DNA from: Micavibrio sp. UBA6929
GTDB lineage: Bacteria > Pseudomonadota > Alphaproteobacteria > Micavibrionales > Micavibrionaceae
Assembly: GCA_002448815.1 (NCBI GenBank)
Contig: DKAJ01000009.1
Location: 68,282-132,281 of the forward strand
Direction: 5' to 3'
DNA: 64,000 nucleotides
Below, piece after piece: positions 56,278-63,224 of this stretch. The translations under genes and the position numbers were made by a program. Numbering within the stretch: the stretch's first letter is position 1; each line of letters opens with the position of its first letter. Under the pieces are notes generated by a model that was not told the origin of the DNA, made no database searches, and saw only the letters and a list, made by a program, of their open reading frames with translations.

Positions 56278-57600
56278 ATGGTTAAATTAGACTTTCCGCG
56301 TTACATCAACGCTTTAAACACCAATCCACCTGGGAACCCTGAAGTATGGAAAGCACTGGTCAATCAAACTGATCACTTTGCGTATGACACATCCCTCAAC
56401 GACAAAGGCGGCCCTTTTGGCGCCTCTCTATGGCTTTACAACACGCAAACAGATGACTATGTCTGCGTCGGAACAGCAGATACATTTCAAGATTCAAACG
56501 CCGTGCTTTCAAAAGGCCGTGCAAGCGCGCACGCAGAAGCAGAAAACCTATCGGCCGACAAAAAAGAAAGCGTTATTAACTTCCTAACGAAAACAAACGA
56601 TAAAAACTGGGTTCTTGTGCAAGTTTCTAGCGGTGAAAGCTGTCCGAGTTGTCGATCTAAACAGGTTTTATTTGCAAATGAGCTCATCGAAAAGGGGCTT
56701 ATTAAAGAACAAGACGGCTTTTTTGTTATTTTCAAGGCTACATATGGCCAAACATTTACAGACGCGGGTTTTAACGATGCGCCCTATGATCAAACATTGA
56801 GGGCTATTAATAAGCTAGGCATTTTAAAAGAGCCAAGCAAAGGCCTAACCTCACTGGACGATGCCGTTACCAATGATCCTGCGCTCAATACTGAGCGTAC
56901 ATCTGGCAATCTTATTCTAACGCCAGTTCAAAACTTAAACACACCTGAAACCCCGGCAATAGTAAAAGATCTGTTTGATTGCTATGGCAGCACACCTTTT
57001 GCCGTTATTACCGAGCCTAATGGCAACCTAATAACACAAAGCGCAGATACAAGAAGCATAACGCAAAGTATTGATGAACCAGAAAAAACAGCTATTGTCT
57101 CCGCGCTCTATAAGGCCGCAGCACATAATAAAGCACAAAATAAAGACCAGCCCTGGAATTTACAGGGGGCCAAGTTGTACACCAATATCACCGATATTGG
57201 ACCCTTAGCTTATACCGAATCCCTTTGGTATAACCTGTCTGAAATTAACCTACTGCCCGATTATTCAAGTGAGGTTATAAACGAGCAGGCACAAGAACTG
57301 TCAGGTACAACAAACACTGATTTATTTTTGCAAGTCACCGCAGAATACAATGTCACAGGGTCGCCTTTAACCGTTATCTTTAACGGAAATGAAGAGCAAG
57401 CAAGCATAGCGCACCTATTATGGCGCGCAAAAACGGCACGAGAAGCACTTGAACGTCAACAAAGCACCCTGATGAAGAGTATCGGCACTGAAAAGATCAC
57501 CTATATAGATGGCAGTTCCGATGTATTAAAAAACATTATAAATCACAACGAACGCGATAGCCACTATAACGGCAAAACAGCAGACCCCACCCCTGAATAA
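56278..57600 (+). CDS. Tandem deaminase-fold protein, second domain degenerate
   Basis: A 440-residue protein. The first domain (about 30-165) fits the cytidine/guanine deaminase fold: GGPFGASLWLY, then RASAHAEAENL with zinc-ligand His85 and catalytic Glu87, and GESCPSCRS with Cys122 and Cys125. The second half repeats the layout: STPFAVITEPNGNLI, EPEKTAIVSALYKAA where HAE should be, then GAKLYTNITDIGPLAYTE where the PCxxC pair should be, so it has no zinc site. E. coli cytidine deaminase likewise has a degenerate second domain. Nucleotide, base or RNA could be the substrate; unknown. ATG 56278 has AGG 9-10 bases upstream; ATG 56260 is an alternative. Confidence 0.78.
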   Translation: MVKLDFPRYINALNTNPPGNPEVWKALVNQTDHFAYDTSLNDKGGPFGASLWLYNTQTDDYVCVGTADTFQDSNAVLSKGRASAHAEAENLSADKKESVINFLTKTNDKNWVLVQVSSGESCPSCRSKQVLFANELIEKGLIKEQDGFFVIFKATYGQTFTDAGFNDAPYDQTLRAINKLGILKEPSKGLTSLDDAVTNDPALNTERTSGNLILTPVQNLNTPETPAIVKDLFDCYGSTPFAVITEPNGNLITQSADTRSITQSIDEPEKTAIVSALYKAAAHNKAQNKDQPWNLQGAKLYTNITDIGPLAYTESLWYNLSEINLLPDYSSEVINEQAQELSGTTNTDLFLQVTAEYNVTGSPLTVIFNGNEEQASIAHLLWRAKTAREALERQQSTLMKSIGTEKITYIDGSSDVLKNIINHNERDSHYNGKTADPTPE

Positions 57601-57609
57601 TGACAAGCC

Positions 57610-58014
57610 TTAACGCCCGTCGAACACATAAATCGCATCACCCTGCAGGGTTTGGTATTCATTTGTGCTGGAATCAAAGGTTACGACGCCGTCTTCATCA
57701 GCTGTGTAGCTTGTATAGGGCTCTTGTTTTTCGCCAATTTTATCTAAAATAATGCCATTGGCGCCCATCTTAGCCGCTTGCTTCTTCAATTCTTCGGTCG
57801 CGCGGTTCAGGGCATCTTGCTGCGAAAACAGGCTTTCGGCCTCGGACTTTACAATGCCGACATATTCAAAATGAACGCTGGGCTCGAAACGATAGATTTT
57901 AACACCTGACGGATCAATCGGATCACGCGCCGTGCCCGTCAAGAGGGCAGAGCCCGTTGAACATCCCGCCAACACAAATAGCGCTAAGGCTGAAACAAAA
58001 CGCCGCAACGCCAT
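57610..58014 (-). CDS. Lipoprotein of unknown function
   Basis: A 134-residue lipoprotein: MALRRFVSALALFVLAGCS has a signal peptide with lipobox LAGC, the Cys being residue 18. The mature part has alternating strands and a helix (RATEELKKQAAKMGANGII), resembling small YbjQ/DUF-like lipoproteins, though I do not assign a family. The ATG at 58014 follows the fabD stop by 2 bp; a longer frame to 58062 would run into fabD. Confidence 0.82.
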   Translation of the reverse strand: MALRRFVSALALFVLAGCSTGSALLTGTARDPIDPSGVKIYRFEPSVHFEYVGIVKSEAESLFSQQDALNRATEELKKQAAKMGANGIILDKIGEKQEPYTSYTADEDGVVTFDSSTNEYQTLQGDAIYVFDGR

Positions 58015-58016
58015 AT

Positions 58017-58946
58017 TTATTGGAACCCTTCCACTTGGTCGGCTGTGCCAACGGCTGTGCAATTAATTGAGCGCTCAATGCGGCGGATCAAACCAGATAA
58101 TACTTTACCCGCGCCAAGCTCAACCATATCGGTCACGCCCTGATCTTTCATCCAAAGAACACTCTCGCGCCAGCGCACCATGCCTGTGACTTGCTCAACC
58201 AAAAGCTTGCGAATAACCTCTGGATCGCTTTCGTCCTGCGCTGTGACGTTTGCAACCACTGGCACAACAGGGGCGCTGATCGCTGTTTCAGCAAGCGCCG
58301 CGCGCATCGCTTCGGCCGCAGGTGACATCATTGAACAATGGAAAGGGGCGCTTACTGGAAGCTCGACCGCCTTTTTCGCACCTTTTTCAGTCGCCAGTGC
58401 TACAGCCGCCTTCACACCGGCAACGCTGCCGCTGACAACGACCTGACCGACTGAGTTATCATTAGCCGACTGACAAATGCCGCTCTCATTGGCTTCTTGT
58501 GCGATGGCTTGCACCTCTTCAAGGCTTAGCCCCAAAATCGCCGCCATAGAGCCTTCGCCCACTGGCACGGCTTTTTGCATGGCCTCACCGCGCAAACGAA
58601 GCAAGCGCGCCGTATCTTCCAATTTCAGCGCGCCCGCGGCTGTCAGCGCCGCATACTCGCCAAGGCTATGCCCTGCAACGAACGCCGCATGCTCGGCAAT
58701 CGAAATGCCTTTGGTCTTCAAAACCTCAGCCACCGCAACAGACACCGCCATCAAGGCAGGCTGCGTATTGGCTGTTAGGTTTAATTGATCGGCGTCACCA
58801 TCAAACATAAGCGCGCTCAGTTTCTCGCCCAAGGCATCATCAACCGCATCAAAGACGGCCTTGGCCTCGGCATAGTTTTCTGCCAAATCTTTGCCCATGC
58901 CGATGAACTGAGATCCTTGTCCAGGGAAAATAAAAGCGCGCGTCAT
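58017..58946 (-). CDS. fabD: Malonyl-CoA-ACP transacylase
   Basis: A 309-residue transferase that loads malonate onto acyl carrier protein. FIFPGQGSQFIGMGK opens the protein, and AGHSLGEYAAL carries catalytic Ser94. APFHCSMMSPAAEAM with the active-site His is also present. The ATG at 58946 has AAAGGA 6 bases upstream and is preferred to the start at 58976. It is followed by the lipoprotein gene. No other fab genes are in the window. Confidence 0.97.
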   Translation of the reverse strand: MTRAFIFPGQGSQFIGMGKDLAENYAEAKAVFDAVDDALGEKLSALMFDGDADQLNLTANTQPALMAVSVAVAEVLKTKGISIAEHAAFVAGHSLGEYAALTAAGALKLEDTARLLRLRGEAMQKAVPVGEGSMAAILGLSLEEVQAIAQEANESGICQSANDNSVGQVVVSGSVAGVKAAVALATEKGAKKAVELPVSAPFHCSMMSPAAEAMRAALAETAISAPVVPVVANVTAQDESDPEVIRKLLVEQVTGMVRWRESVLWMKDQGVTDMVELGAGKVLSGLIRRIERSINCTAVGTADQVEGFQ

Positions 58947-59010
58947 ATCAAATCCTTTTCTTGTAAAGTATCGCAAACAAGCCTAATGCCCGAAAACGAT
59001 TCATTTTTAC

Positions 59011-59038
59011 TTGCTTTTCTCACGATAATATGTGATAT
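59011..59038 (+). promoter_or_regulatory. Putative promoter of the rpsF-rpsR-rplI operon
   Basis: TTGCTT (59011-59016) and TGATAT (59033-59038) with a 16-base spacer, 70 bp before rpsF. The match is moderate. Confidence 0.35.
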
Positions 59039-59060
59039 GCAAGGCCTATTAACAGTAAAC

Positions 59061-59100
59061 CTCGCTAATTCAATGGTGAATTGGCTTTAACCGAGAGGAT
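59061..59100 (+). promoter_or_regulatory. Possible S6:S18-type mRNA leader of rpsF
   Basis: An inner hairpin AATTCA (59067-59072) / TGAATT (59077-59082) and an outer pairing CTCG (59061-59064) / CGAG (59092-59095), with AACCG in the 3' part and the ribosome binding AGAGGA overlapping the outer stem. Many bacteria have an S6:S18-binding leader with an exposed CCG here that represses rpsF. The fit is by eye only. Confidence 0.35.
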
Positions 59101-59105
59101 AAAAC

Positions 59106-59468
59106 ATGCCTTACTATGAAACCGTGTTTATCGCACGGCAGGATCTGTCTGAGTCTCAAGTATCTGAACTCACAGAACAAATGTCGAAAGTTATCACTGA
59201 TAACGGCGGCAAAATCCACAAAACTGAAAACTGGGGTCTTCGCAAGTTTGCTTACAAAATGAACAAAGCAAGCAAAGGCCACTATGTTTTGCTAGAAACT
59301 GATGCACCTTCAGAAGCAATTACTGAAATGGAACGTCAGATGCGCTTGAACGAAGACGTCGTTCGTTTGCAAACAATCCGCGAAGATGAACTTTCATCTG
59401 GTCCTTCTGTCATCATGGACAAAGGTCGCGATGAAGACAACAAATCACATGACAGAAAGGCAGCATAA
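59106..59468 (+). CDS. rpsF: 30S ribosomal protein S6
   Basis: A 120-residue S6: MPYYETVFIARQDLSESQV and TENWGLRKFAYKMNKASKGHY are characteristic. It pairs with S18 in the platform of the small subunit. First gene of rpsF-rpsR-rplI, 2 bp before rpsR. The AGAGGA ribosome binding site is in place. Confidence 0.98.
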   Translation: MPYYETVFIARQDLSESQVSELTEQMSKVITDNGGKIHKTENWGLRKFAYKMNKASKGHYVLLETDAPSEAITEMERQMRLNEDVVRLQTIREDELSSGPSVIMDKGRDEDNKSHDRKAA

Positions 59469-59470
59469 TC

Positions 59471-59710
59471 ATGGCATTCCGTCGCAGAAAAACATGCCCA
59501 TTTACAGGGCCAGGTGCTCAAGAAATTGATTGGAAAGATGTAAGAACACTTTCTCGTTTCATTTCAGAAAAAGGCAAGATCGTACCACGCCGCATTTCAT
59601 TCGTTTCTCACAAGAAACAACGTGAATTGGCAAAAGCCATCAAGCGCGCACGCTTTATGGGCCTTCTTCCTTACGTTAACACAGAGTTGGATGGCGGCCG
59701 TAAGCGCTAG
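59471..59710 (+). CDS. rpsR: 30S ribosomal protein S18
   Basis: A 79-residue S18 with DVRTLSRFISEKGKIVPRRI and KAIKRARFMGLLPY. The N terminus lacks the extra Cys motif, so it is the zinc-independent form. Between rpsF and rplI, cotranscribed. Confidence 0.98.
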   Translation: MAFRRRKTCPFTGPGAQEIDWKDVRTLSRFISEKGKIVPRRISFVSHKKQRELAKAIKRARFMGLLPYVNTELDGGRKR

Positions 59711-59739
59711 TCCCCGACTGAGAGAAAGGAACATAAAAC

Positions 59740-60483
59740 ATGTCTACACAAGTTATTTTGTTAGAACGCGTTGAGAAATTGGGCAACATGGGCGAAATCG
59801 TCTCTGTTAAGCCTGGCTTTGCACGCAACTACTTGCTACCACAAAAGAAAGCCTTACGTGCCAGCAAAGCAAACATCGCTTACTTTGAAACGCAGAAAAA
59901 GCAACTTGAAGCTGATAACGCTGCACGCCGTAAGGACGCAGAAAAAGAAGCAAAAGCTTTGGAAAACCTAACGGTAACAATGATCCGTCAGGCATCTGAA
60001 TCAGGTCAGCTATACGGTTCTGTTACAGCGCGCGATATTGCTGATGTTGTTGGCGAAACTGCTAAAACAACAATTGCACGCACTGCTATTCAACTAAACC
60101 AAAACTTCAAGGAAACAGGCTTGTTCCCAATTGAAGTTATGCTTCACCCAGAAGTAAAAGTTGAAGTAACAATCAACATCGCACGCAACGAAGAAGAAGC
60201 AAAAATTCAGCTTGAAACTGGTGTTTCTGCTTCTACAGCTGGCGCAATGCAAGAAGCTGAAGAAGTTGATACAGAAGCACAACTAAGCGCAGCTTTGACT
60301 GAAGATGCTTTGAAAGCTGAACAAGAAAAAGCAGCAGCAGAAGCTGAAGAAGCGGCTGAAGCTGAGAAAAAAGCAGCTGAAAAAGCGGCAAAGAAAGCTG
60401 AAAAAGCGGCAGCAAAACAAGCTGACGAAGAAGAAGCTGAAGTTTCTGAAGAAGCAAGCGAAGAAACAGCAGAAGAAGCATAA
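59740..60483 (+). CDS. rplI: 50S ribosomal protein L9 with long acidic/Ala-rich tail
   Basis: L9 with the normal two-domain core (residues 1-160): MSTQVILLERVEKLGNMGEI, GFARNYLLPQ, the long central helix and the C-terminal domain. An extra tail of about 85 residues (161-247) consists almost only of Ala, Glu and Lys with short repeats such as EKAAAEAEEAAEAEKKAAEK. Typical L9 is about 150 residues. The tail is probably disordered or helical. The gene ends the ribosomal operon before a strong terminator. Confidence 0.96.
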   Translation: MSTQVILLERVEKLGNMGEIVSVKPGFARNYLLPQKKALRASKANIAYFETQKKQLEADNAARRKDAEKEAKALENLTVTMIRQASESGQLYGSVTARDIADVVGETAKTTIARTAIQLNQNFKETGLFPIEVMLHPEVKVEVTINIARNEEEAKIQLETGVSASTAGAMQEAEEVDTEAQLSAALTEDALKAEQEKAAAEAEEAAEAEKKAAEKAAKKAEKAAAKQADEEEAEVSEEASEETAEEA

Positions 60484-60510
60484 GCTTCCCTACTGGACGA
60501 TAAAGATACA

Positions 60511-60538
60511 AAAAGGGCGCCATAACGGCGCCTTTTTT
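60511..60538 (+). terminator. Rho-independent terminator of the ribosomal operon
   Basis: Stem GGCGCC (60516-60521) / GGCGCC (60527-60532) with loop ATAAC and a run of six T. The preceding A-tract lets it also serve the convergent parB transcript. Confidence 0.85.
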
Positions 60539-60562
60539 AATGACTAAATAAAATATGATAAC

Positions 60563-61630
60563 TTAATCGCGTAATTTCATCGGCGCGTCATCTTCTTGCA
60601 CACGAGCCGATACGGCGCTGCCCTTCATCAAGGCAATCAAATGGTCTAATTGTGACAAGCCTTTAAACGCAATGCGCACCGTACCATCAGAATGTGATCC
60701 GCCCTGCATATCCAGCGTCACGGCCATGCCCAGTTGATCGCTGAGTTCTTTTTCAAGCGCAAGAAGATCCGCATCTTTTTCCTTCATCGTAAATGAAACT
60801 TGCTTGGTTTTACCACCACCTGTCTTCGCACTATCGGCTGTCTTACCCGAATCATTCAGTGCACTGACATAGCGCTCAACAGCGCGAACGCTCATGCCCT
60901 CGGCCATAATCTTTTCAGCCAGCGGCAACGGCTCATCAAACGTAATCAGTGAACGCACATGCCCCGCAGATAAATCACCATGACGCACTAAATCAAGCAC
61001 AGGCTCAGGCAGGGTCAGCATGCGCGTCATATTCGCGATGTGCGATCGGCTGCGCCCTAGGGCCTCTGCCAATTGGTTTTGCGTGTAATTATGGTCTTGG
61101 ATCAAACGTTGATAGGCAAGCGCCTCTTCAACCGGGTTAAGATCTTCACGCTGCAAGTTTTCAATAAGGGCAATTTGCATTGCCTGTTCATCTTCAAGCT
61201 CACGAATAACGACCGGCACTTCATGCAATTGCGCCTTTTGCGCCGCGCGCCAGCGGCGCTCACCCGCGATAATCTCATAACGATCAGGGATAATCTCATC
61301 TGTGACGACATCACGCTTTTGACGCACCAAAAGTGGCTGCAGGATGCCGTGCGCTTCGATTGATTTCGCCAAAGTCTGAAGCGCATCTTCATCAAAATCC
61401 ATACGTGGCTGCGACACACCAGGCTCTAATTGCTCAATGCCAAGGCGCTGCAAGCCGATCTTTGTAGGCATTTCAACATCAGACGCGCTATCTGCGCTAG
61501 ACTGCGCCGTCGGCGCTCCGCCCAAAGCAACTTCACCATCATCTGATAAAATGCTTACAAGCTCTTCATCATCTTCAAACAGCGCATTTAAACCGCGCCC
61601 TAAGCCTCTTGGCTTTGCTTTTTTCGTCAT
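60563..61630 (-). CDS. parB: Chromosome partitioning protein ParB
   Basis: A 355-residue ParB/Spo0J. After a basic start (RGLGRGLNALF) come the CTPase domain with IAGERRWRAAQ and IENLQREDLNPVEEALAYQ, the helix-turn-helix (NQLAEALGRSRSHIANM) that reads parS, a linker, and the C-terminal dimerisation domain. It loads on parS and slides as a clamp. The ATG at 61630 has GAGG 5 bases upstream and is preferred to 61654. It is separated from parA by 69 bp containing a parS-like site. Confidence 0.97.
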   Translation of the reverse strand: MTKKAKPRGLGRGLNALFEDDEELVSILSDDGEVALGGAPTAQSSADSASDVEMPTKIGLQRLGIEQLEPGVSQPRMDFDEDALQTLAKSIEAHGILQPLLVRQKRDVVTDEIIPDRYEIIAGERRWRAAQKAQLHEVPVVIRELEDEQAMQIALIENLQREDLNPVEEALAYQRLIQDHNYTQNQLAEALGRSRSHIANMTRMLTLPEPVLDLVRHGDLSAGHVRSLITFDEPLPLAEKIMAEGMSVRAVERYVSALNDSGKTADSAKTGGGKTKQVSFTMKEKDADLLALEKELSDQLGMAVTLDMQGGSHSDGTVRIAFKGLSQLDHLIALMKGSAVSARVQEDDAPMKLRD

Positions 61631-61665
61631 AGTGTCCTCACTATCTTTCGTCATATTTTATATAA

Positions 61666-61681
61666 TGTTTCACGTGAATCT
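61666..61681. other. parS-like site 1, between parA and parB
   Basis: TGTTTCACGTGAATCT matches the ParB target TGTTNCACGTGAAACA at 14 of 16 positions. It lies between parA (stop at 61700) and the parB start. Confidence 0.8.
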
Positions 61682-61699
61682 TCTTCGATTGCCGCGCTT

Positions 61700-62512
61700 T
61701 TAAGCAACCAATGCCTGCACGGCCGTTTTCTCGCGCTTAATCACCTCTTTGGCAAGATCAATATACGCTTTTGCCCCTGGGCAGCGCATATCATAAACAA
61801 TGGCTGGCAAACCATAGGATGGCGCCTCAGACAACCGGACATTGCGCGGAATCACTGTTTTGTAGACACGGTCACCCATAAATTCACGCACATCTTCTTC
61901 GACCAAGCGCGATAAGTTATTGCGGCGATCAACCATAGTCAAAACAACGCCCTGAATTTCAAGAGTCGGGTTAAAGCGCTTGCGCACGCGCTCGACCGTC
62001 TTAAGTAAATGACTTAGACCCTCAAGAGCATAAAACTCGCACTGAAGTGGCACAATCAAACCATGCGACGCGACAAGCGCATTTAACGTCAATAAATTCA
62101 ATGAAGGCGGGCAATCGAAAATAACGTAATCATACGCGCCAGCTTGCTCAACTGCTGCCTTAAGGCGGTACTCGCGATTTTCCGACGTCACAAGCTCAAT
62201 CTCAGCGCCTGACAGGTGAACAGATGACGGGATCAAAGACAAATTAGGCACCTTTGTTTCAACAACTGCCTCTGAAATAGGCACTGCATCGAACAAAACA
62301 TCATAAACACTCTCACGGATCACAGACCTGCGAACACCAAGGCCCGTCGTTGCATTCCCCTGAGGATCAAGATCAATAAGCAGAACCTTTTTACGCGCCG
62401 CGCTAAGCGCCGTTGCAAGATTAACAGCAGTTGTCGTTTTACCAACACCGCCCTTTTGATTGACTACGGCAAGAACGCGGGTCTCCGCACCAGATAAACT
62501 ATGCACAGGCAA
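61700..62512 (-). CDS. parA: Chromosome partitioning ATPase ParA
   Basis: A 270-residue deviant-Walker ATPase: VVNQKGGVGKTTTAVNLATA (Walker A), LLIDLDPQGNATTGLG, and IFDCPPSLNLLTLNALVA (Walker B). It forms a gradient on the nucleoid that moves ParB-parS to the cell pole. It is followed by parB; rsmG lies 64 bp upstream on the same strand, the order mnmG-rsmG-parA-parB. Confidence 0.98.
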   Translation of the reverse strand: MPVHSLSGAETRVLAVVNQKGGVGKTTTAVNLATALSAARKKVLLIDLDPQGNATTGLGVRRSVIRESVYDVLFDAVPISEAVVETKVPNLSLIPSSVHLSGAEIELVTSENREYRLKAAVEQAGAYDYVIFDCPPSLNLLTLNALVASHGLIVPLQCEFYALEGLSHLLKTVERVRKRFNPTLEIQGVVLTMVDRRNNLSRLVEEDVREFMGDRVYKTVIPRNVRLSEAPSYGLPAIVYDMRCPGAKAYIDLAKEVIKREKTAVQALVA

Positions 62513-62576
62513 TTCTCCTTATTGAATGAATACCTTAATGTCGCATATCGATATTTTGATTCAAAGAAAAAGAGTC

Positions 62577-63224
62577 TTATTTGAAGGACTTACACACATT
62601 TTTTATACGCAAAATACGTGATGACGGGTCTGTAATACTCGGCGCTTCATCGCACTCAAATGTAAATTCCTGCCGCGCCGCTTCTATTTCTTCTTCGTAC
62701 CGCGCGCCCTTCAACAAAACAAATTCGGCTTCAATACCTGATGGATACGCCTCATGCGCAAAAGACAAAATATCACCAAGCGCCGCAAAGCCACGCGCCG
62801 TAATATAATCGGGCGTTATTTCAGATAATACACTTTCAACGCGCTCATTGTGGACATGCACATTGCCAAGCGAAGATTCACGTGAAACAGTGCGCAAAAA
62901 CTGACATTTGCGCATATCCGAATCGACCAAATGCACTTGCAAATCAGGACGGCACATCGCGACAACCAACCCCGCAAAGCCGCCGCCACTGCCAAGATCC
63001 ACAATGACTGCGGGCGAATCAGATGGCAAATGCGCAAGCACCTGAACGGAATCAACAAAATGACGGCGCCATGCATCATTCATACTTTTAGGACTAACAA
63101 GATTGATCGCGCGTTGCCATTTGAACAGCAACTTATGATAACCAACCATCAAATCGAAGGATTCACGTGAAACACCATAAGGCGCAACATCTTCATAATC
63201 TGGCGCAGAACTATGCAGTGCCAT
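62577..63224 (-). CDS. rsmG: 16S rRNA (guanine-N7) methyltransferase RsmG (GidB)
   Basis: A 215-residue methyltransferase acting on G527 of 16S rRNA. It has WQRAINLVSPKSMNDAWRRH and VIVDLGSGGGFAGLVVAMC. YGVSRESFDL and RTVSRESSLG are each encoded by a parS-like site in frame. Its start lies inside the mnmG end (14-bp overlap). Confidence 0.96.
   Translation of the reverse strand: MALHSSAPDYEDVAPYGVSRESFDLMVGYHKLLFKWQRAINLVSPKSMNDAWRRHFVDSVQVLAHLPSDSPAVIVDLGSGGGFAGLVVAMCRPDLQVHLVDSDMRKCQFLRTVSRESSLGNVHVHNERVESVLSEITPDYITARGFAALGDILSFAHEAYPSGIEAEFVLLKGARYEEEIEAARQEFTFECDEAPSITDPSSRILRIKNVCKSFK
62874..62889. other. parS-like site 2, inside rsmG
   Basis: AGATTCACGTGAAACA, i.e. TGTTTCACGTGAATCT on the other strand, 14 of 16 matches to the parS consensus. 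It encodes V-S-R-E-S within rsmG. Confidence 0.75.
63159..63174. other. parS-like site 3, at the 5' end of rsmG
   Basis: GGATTCACGTGAAACA, i.e. TGTTTCACGTGAATCC on the other strand, 13 of 16 matches. It encodes V-S-R-E-S near residue 18 of RsmG. Confidence 0.75.

Noticed and set aside
60233..60523. Leucine-rich frame antisense to the rplI tail
   Set aside because: It results from the GAA/GCA-rich repeats of the L9 tail read on the opposite strand.
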